Positions 60,849 through 64,000 of a stretch of 64,000 nt of DNA are shown piece after piece. The translations under genes and the position numbers were made by a program. Source of the DNA: Flavobacteriaceae bacterium UBA3591. GTDB taxonomy: Bacteria > Bacteroidota > Bacteroidia > Flavobacteriales > Flavobacteriaceae. Where the stretch lies: the NCBI GenBank assembly GCA_002375695.1, contig DFMO01000006.1, positions 62,001 through 126,000 on the forward strand. Reading direction: 5' to 3'. The notes under the pieces are model-generated. The model was not told the origin of the DNA. It saw only the letters and a program-made list of their open reading frames with translations, and did no database searches. Every line of letters begins with the position of its first letter. Positions within the stretch are counted from its first letter, which is position 1.

Positions 60849-63023
60849 ATGGAAATAAAGCGGAAAGCCCGTATCGATAAAAAAACTTTAGAAGACCTTG
60901 AATTCACCTCTGTTTTACAGCAGGTTTCGGAGTTTTGTGTAACTGAACCTGGACGCCAAAGTGTTTTAGAAATAAAACCTTTTGAAGATTTTTCAGAAAT
61001 AGAACCCGAATTGCTTCGTGTAAAAGAATTTACCGCTTCTTTTGATGGGGAAAACCGTATTCCAAATCACGGTTTTGAACCTATATTTAGAGAACTTCGG
61101 CTGTTTACAATTGAAAATAGTACGATAGAAATTTCGGGGTTTCGCAAAATTCTCTCTATTTCTGAAACCACTCGAATTTTACTGAAATTCTTTAAAAAAT
61201 ATGAAGAATTCTATATTCACTTAAATTCTTTTTCAGAAACCCTTGATTACGATGCTAATATTTCCGAGGAGATTAATAGGCGTATCAATAAATACGGCGA
61301 AATTAAAGACGAAGCTTCTACCGAGTTGGGAGTTATTCGCAGACGCTTAAACGTAGTAAAAGGAAAAATAAATTCATCTTTTACAAAGGCACTTTCGCAA
61401 TATTCGCAAAATGATTATTTAGATGAAATTCGTGAGTCTGTAGTAGAAAATAGACGTGTTTTGGCTGTAAAGGCAATGCACAGAAAAAAGGTTCGAGGGG
61501 CTGTTTTAGGAAGTTCAAAAACGGGAAGTATCGTTTATATCGAACCGCAAGAAACTTTAGAATACGCAAATGAACTAAGTAATTTGCGTTACGAAGAAGA
61601 CGAAGAAATTAAGCGAATTTTAAAAGCTTTAACCGAATTTATTAGGCCCAAAGCAGCTCTCTTAACAAGTTACCAGGACTATCTTACAAAAATGGATGTG
61701 CTGTACGGGAAAGCAAAATACGCGCTAAAAATTAATGGAATATTACCTATTTTAACTTCGGAAAGAAAAATATTTTTAGAAAAAGCGTACCATCCCCTGC
61801 TGTTGGTGTCTAATAATAAAAGGAAAGAAAAAACCTATCCGCAGAGTATTGAATTAGTGCCAAACAAACGAATTATTGTTATTTCGGGGCCAAATGCGGG
61901 AGGAAAAAGTATTACCCTAAAAACGGTAGGTCTTTTACAAGTAATGCTACAAAGTGGCATGCTAATTTCGGTTGAACCGCAAAGCGAAATGTGCTTTTTT
62001 AAACGCGTTTTAACAGATATTGGCGACAATCAATCTATCGAAAATCACTTAAGTACATATAGCTACCGGTTAAAAAAGATGAATCAATTTTTAAAAAAGT
62101 GTAACGATAAAACGCTTTTTTTAATTGATGAATTTGGAACAGGAAGTGACCCCGAATTAGGTGGCGCTTTGGCCGAAACTTTTTTGGAAGTATTTTACGA
62201 ACGAAACGCTTTTGGGATAATTACAACGCATTATACCAATTTAAAGTTGCTGGCAAACGAGTTACCGCACGCTATGAATGCAAACATGCAATTTGACAGT
62301 CGCACTTTAGAGCCCCTGTATCAACTACATTTGGGCGAAGCCGGAAGCAGTTACACTTTTGAAGTAGCGCAAAAAAACGGTATTCCGTATAGCTTAATTA
62401 ACAAGGCAAAGAAAAAAATTGAACGTGGTAAAGTACGTTTTGACAAGACTATTGCCAATTTACAAAAAGAGCGATCAAATCTTCGAAAGACTTCACAATC
62501 GTTAAAATCGGAAGAACAAAAAGCACGAATTGAAAGCAAACAGTTGGAAGAAATAAACGCGCGCGTTCAAGAAAAGCTTGAAAGCTATCAGGAATTATTT
62601 GATGCCAACCAAAAGCTCATTAGCTTAGGTAGAAAGGTTGATACGCTTGCCGAAAAATATTTCAATAATAAAAGGAAAAAGCAACTAATTGACGAATTGC
62701 TAAAAGTGGTTATGGTTGAAAACAGTAAACGAAAAAAAGTTGCGCCAAAGGTTAAAAAGGTAATTAAAGCAAAAGAAAAGGCTGTTATTAAGGAGGTGGA
62801 GAAAAAAGTTGAAGTAATTCGTGAGCGTAAAAAGGAGGAAAAGGAAAAAGCAAAAAAGCTGCCGCCACCAAAGCCAAAAGTACCTTTAAAATTAGGCGAT
62901 AGAGTACGAATGATAGACGGTCGCGCAATTGGTACAATTGATAAAATTGAAAAAAACAAAGCCACTGTAAACTACGGTATGTTTACTACAAATGTTAGTG
63001 TGGATGAACTTGAAAAAGTTTAA
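60849..63023 (+). CDS. MutS2-like ATPase lacking the Smr domain
   Basis: Starting at MEIKRKARIDKKTLEDLEF the protein has 724 residues. It shows the MutS2 core/clamp helices, Walker A SGPNAGGKSITLKT (near 345), Walker B LFLIDEFGTGSDPELGGALA (near 424) and THYTNLKLLA. A Lys-rich coiled coil follows (about 510-670), then a KOW-like strand domain (LKLGDRVRMIDGRAIGTIDKI). The Smr nuclease domain that ends Bacillus MutS2 is missing, and the frame ends cleanly. MutS2 proteins rescue collided ribosomes or suppress recombination; nuclease activity is not expected here. Confidence 0.9.
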   Translation: MEIKRKARIDKKTLEDLEFTSVLQQVSEFCVTEPGRQSVLEIKPFEDFSEIEPELLRVKEFTASFDGENRIPNHGFEPIFRELRLFTIENSTIEISGFRKILSISETTRILLKFFKKYEEFYIHLNSFSETLDYDANISEEINRRINKYGEIKDEASTELGVIRRRLNVVKGKINSSFTKALSQYSQNDYLDEIRESVVENRRVLAVKAMHRKKVRGAVLGSSKTGSIVYIEPQETLEYANELSNLRYEEDEEIKRILKALTEFIRPKAALLTSYQDYLTKMDVLYGKAKYALKINGILPILTSERKIFLEKAYHPLLLVSNNKRKEKTYPQSIELVPNKRIIVISGPNAGGKSITLKTVGLLQVMLQSGMLISVEPQSEMCFFKRVLTDIGDNQSIENHLSTYSYRLKKMNQFLKKCNDKTLFLIDEFGTGSDPELGGALAETFLEVFYERNAFGIITTHYTNLKLLANELPHAMNANMQFDSRTLEPLYQLHLGEAGSSYTFEVAQKNGIPYSLINKAKKKIERGKVRFDKTIANLQKERSNLRKTSQSLKSEEQKARIESKQLEEINARVQEKLESYQELFDANQKLISLGRKVDTLAEKYFNNKRKKQLIDELLKVVMVENSKRKKVAPKVKKVIKAKEKAVIKEVEKKVEVIRERKKEEKEKAKKLPPPKPKVPLKLGDRVRMIDGRAIGTIDKIEKNKATVNYGMFTTNVSVDELEKV

Positions 63024-63042
63024 AATTATTTAAAAGGCGTAA

Positions 63043-63453
63043 TTGTTGCAACAACTTAAAACACATAAAATTATTTTATTTGATGGCGTATGCAATCTCT
63101 GCAATAACTCGGTTAATTTTGTGATTAAACGCGATAAAAACAATGTTTTTAAGTTTGCAGCCTTGCAAAGTGAGGTTGGTTTAAAATTAGCCAGTCAATT
63201 AAATATAGATACATCTAATTTAGATTCTATTATCCTTATTGACAACGGCAAACACTATAAAAAGTCTAATGCAGCGCTTTTTATAGCCAAACATCTATCA
63301 GGCTTTTGGCCACTGCTTTTCGGTTTTATTATTTTACCTAAGTTTACAAGAGATAGTGTATATGATTACGTAGCTAAAAACCGTTATAATTGGTTTGGAA
63401 AAAAAGACGAATGTATGCTCCCTACTGCCGAACTTAAATCAAAATTTTTGTGA
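63043..63453 (+). CDS. DCC-family thiol-disulfide oxidoreductase-like protein
   Basis: The 136-residue protein starts at one of two adjacent TTG codons, 19 bp after the MutS2-like gene. It has the DGVCNLC motif (D14-C20) that names the DCC/DUF393 family, then FVIKRDKNNVFKFAALQSEVG and a C-terminal region with YDYVAKNRYNWFGKKDEC. The CxxC-type site suggests redox activity, but the function is not known. Confidence 0.9.
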   Translation: MLQQLKTHKIILFDGVCNLCNNSVNFVIKRDKNNVFKFAALQSEVGLKLASQLNIDTSNLDSIILIDNGKHYKKSNAALFIAKHLSGFWPLLFGFIILPKFTRDSVYDYVAKNRYNWFGKKDECMLPTAELKSKFL

Positions 63454-64000
63454 TTAATTAAAAGTTTGGCCCGTATTTATGCTTCCGGGCGAGTCAATCC
63501 TCGGATTGTTCCAAAGAAAATCGTTATAAGAATTTCCAGTTCCAGATAGCTGAAGTGAATAACCCGGATCGGTTGTATTCGTAGATTCTTTTACGCCCAC
63601 ATCTGTAGAGTTAACTCCATTTGCAGGGCCAGTGGTAGCCATTAAAACACCTTCGTAGCTTAAAAATTGTACAACCACACTTCCTCTTACAATTGCAATA
63701 CCATCATTAGGTCCGTTTTGTATATCGGCTATTGGAAAAGACAAAACCCCAATATTATTAGAAGTATTTGGTAAAATACCACTTAATGCTACCGTTTTAT
63801 AATTTGTGCCAGTAGCACCGTTATAAAAGTATAAGGAATAAAGCGATAAATCGGTTCCGGTGGGGCCGGCAATTTCAACAAATTCACCCGCATCAGTGCC
63901 TTTGTTTTTATAGTGAAACTCATTTATCCAAATTTCGGGTGAAGGAATTGTAACACAAAAAATGTTAGTCCAAACTCCACCATCCCAGATTTGCAAACAG
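63454..64000 (-). CDS. Lamin-tail-domain protein, C-terminal part (runs off the window)
   Basis: The frame is open to the right edge, so this is the 3' end of a larger secreted protein. The visible 180 residues hold a lamin tail domain: IWINEFHYKNKGTDAGEFVEIAGPTGTDLSLYSLYFYNG, followed by DGIAIV, VVQFLSYEG and a final NDFLWNNPRIDSPGSINTGQ. Such domains occur in large flavobacterial extracellular proteins and nucleases. No sorting domain follows it. It converges with the DCC gene with no gap. Confidence 0.85.
   Translation of the reverse strand, partial: CLQIWDGGVWTNIFCVTIPSPEIWINEFHYKNKGTDAGEFVEIAGPTGTDLSLYSLYFYNGATGTNYKTVALSGILPNTSNNIGVLSFPIADIQNGPNDGIAIVRGSVVVQFLSYEGVLMATTGPANGVNSTDVGVKESTNTTDPGYSLQLSGTGNSYNDFLWNNPRIDSPGSINTGQTFN

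Noticed and set aside
62700..62880. Lysine/glutamate-rich low-complexity stretch in the MutS2-like gene
   Set aside because: It is a charged coiled-coil linker common in MutS2 proteins, not a separate feature or frameshift.

Overview
The window is AT-rich chromosomal DNA from a member of the Bacteroidota, most likely a marine Flavobacteriaceae. The evidence is the PorX response regulator of type IX secretion, the LpxC-FabZ fusion, BshA of bacillithiol synthesis, fused E1 alpha/beta 2-oxoacid dehydrogenase, a VGIGT-type secreted protein, a lamin-tail-domain protein, and many promoters with the Bacteroidota -7 element TAnnTTTG. The genus cannot be fixed from this sequence alone. No rRNA, tRNA, CRISPR array, insertion sequence or prophage was seen. 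The window is largely ordered core genome with a few lineage-specific pockets.

Layout. 1-10 kb: end of a serine hydrolase (probably the C-terminal half of a GH3/beta-lactamase fusion), bshA, an M19 dipeptidase, a small outer-membrane barrel, a FAD/Fe-S dehydrogenase, then aroC with a DAACS-type transporter. 10-20 kb: a PfpI/DJ-1 protein with an upstream dyad, aroB divergent from proline dehydrogenase, alanine dehydrogenase, a tandem duplication of a [46-residue lipoprotein / four-helix membrane protein] unit with conserved out-of-frame overlap, then tsaE and porX. 20-28 kb: the lipid A cluster lpxD, lpxC-fabZ, lpxA, efp, a second lpxD-like gene and an NTF2-like gene, followed by sucD and fabG.

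28-39 kb: a VWA membrane protein, a prohibitin, small enzymes, a sodium:solute symporter, CorA, and a five-PAS histidine kinase overlapping its single-domain response regulator. 39-44 kb: a truncated DEAD-box domain protein and a tesA/ybbA/ybbP-like cluster (SGNH esterase divergent from an ABC ATPase and an FtsX-type permease), the same arrangement as in E. coli. 44-48 kb: a tight three-gene operon of a DUF1704/QEGLA zinc peptidase-like protein, a glutathione-synthetase-like ATP-grasp ligase and an aspartoacylase-like deacylase. This is the best candidate here for an undescribed system, because a ligase is paired with two metallohydrolases in an organism whose thiol is apparently bacillithiol. 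48-51 kb: an accessory pocket with a VGIGT-motif secreted protein, a TIR-transmembrane protein and a PGDYG-like small protein.

51-64 kb: TerC, a short hibernation factor followed by a cysteine-less ArsC-like protein, envelope lipoproteins (OmpA-like, lipocalin-like), a DUF1328 peptide, fused branched-chain 2-oxoacid dehydrogenase E1, an isopenicillin-N-synthase-like oxygenase, an eIF1/SUI1 homologue, nucleoside phosphorylase with a cytoplasmic substrate-binding-like protein, ung, a MutS2-like ATPase without a Smr domain, a DCC-family protein and the end of a lamin-tail-domain protein.
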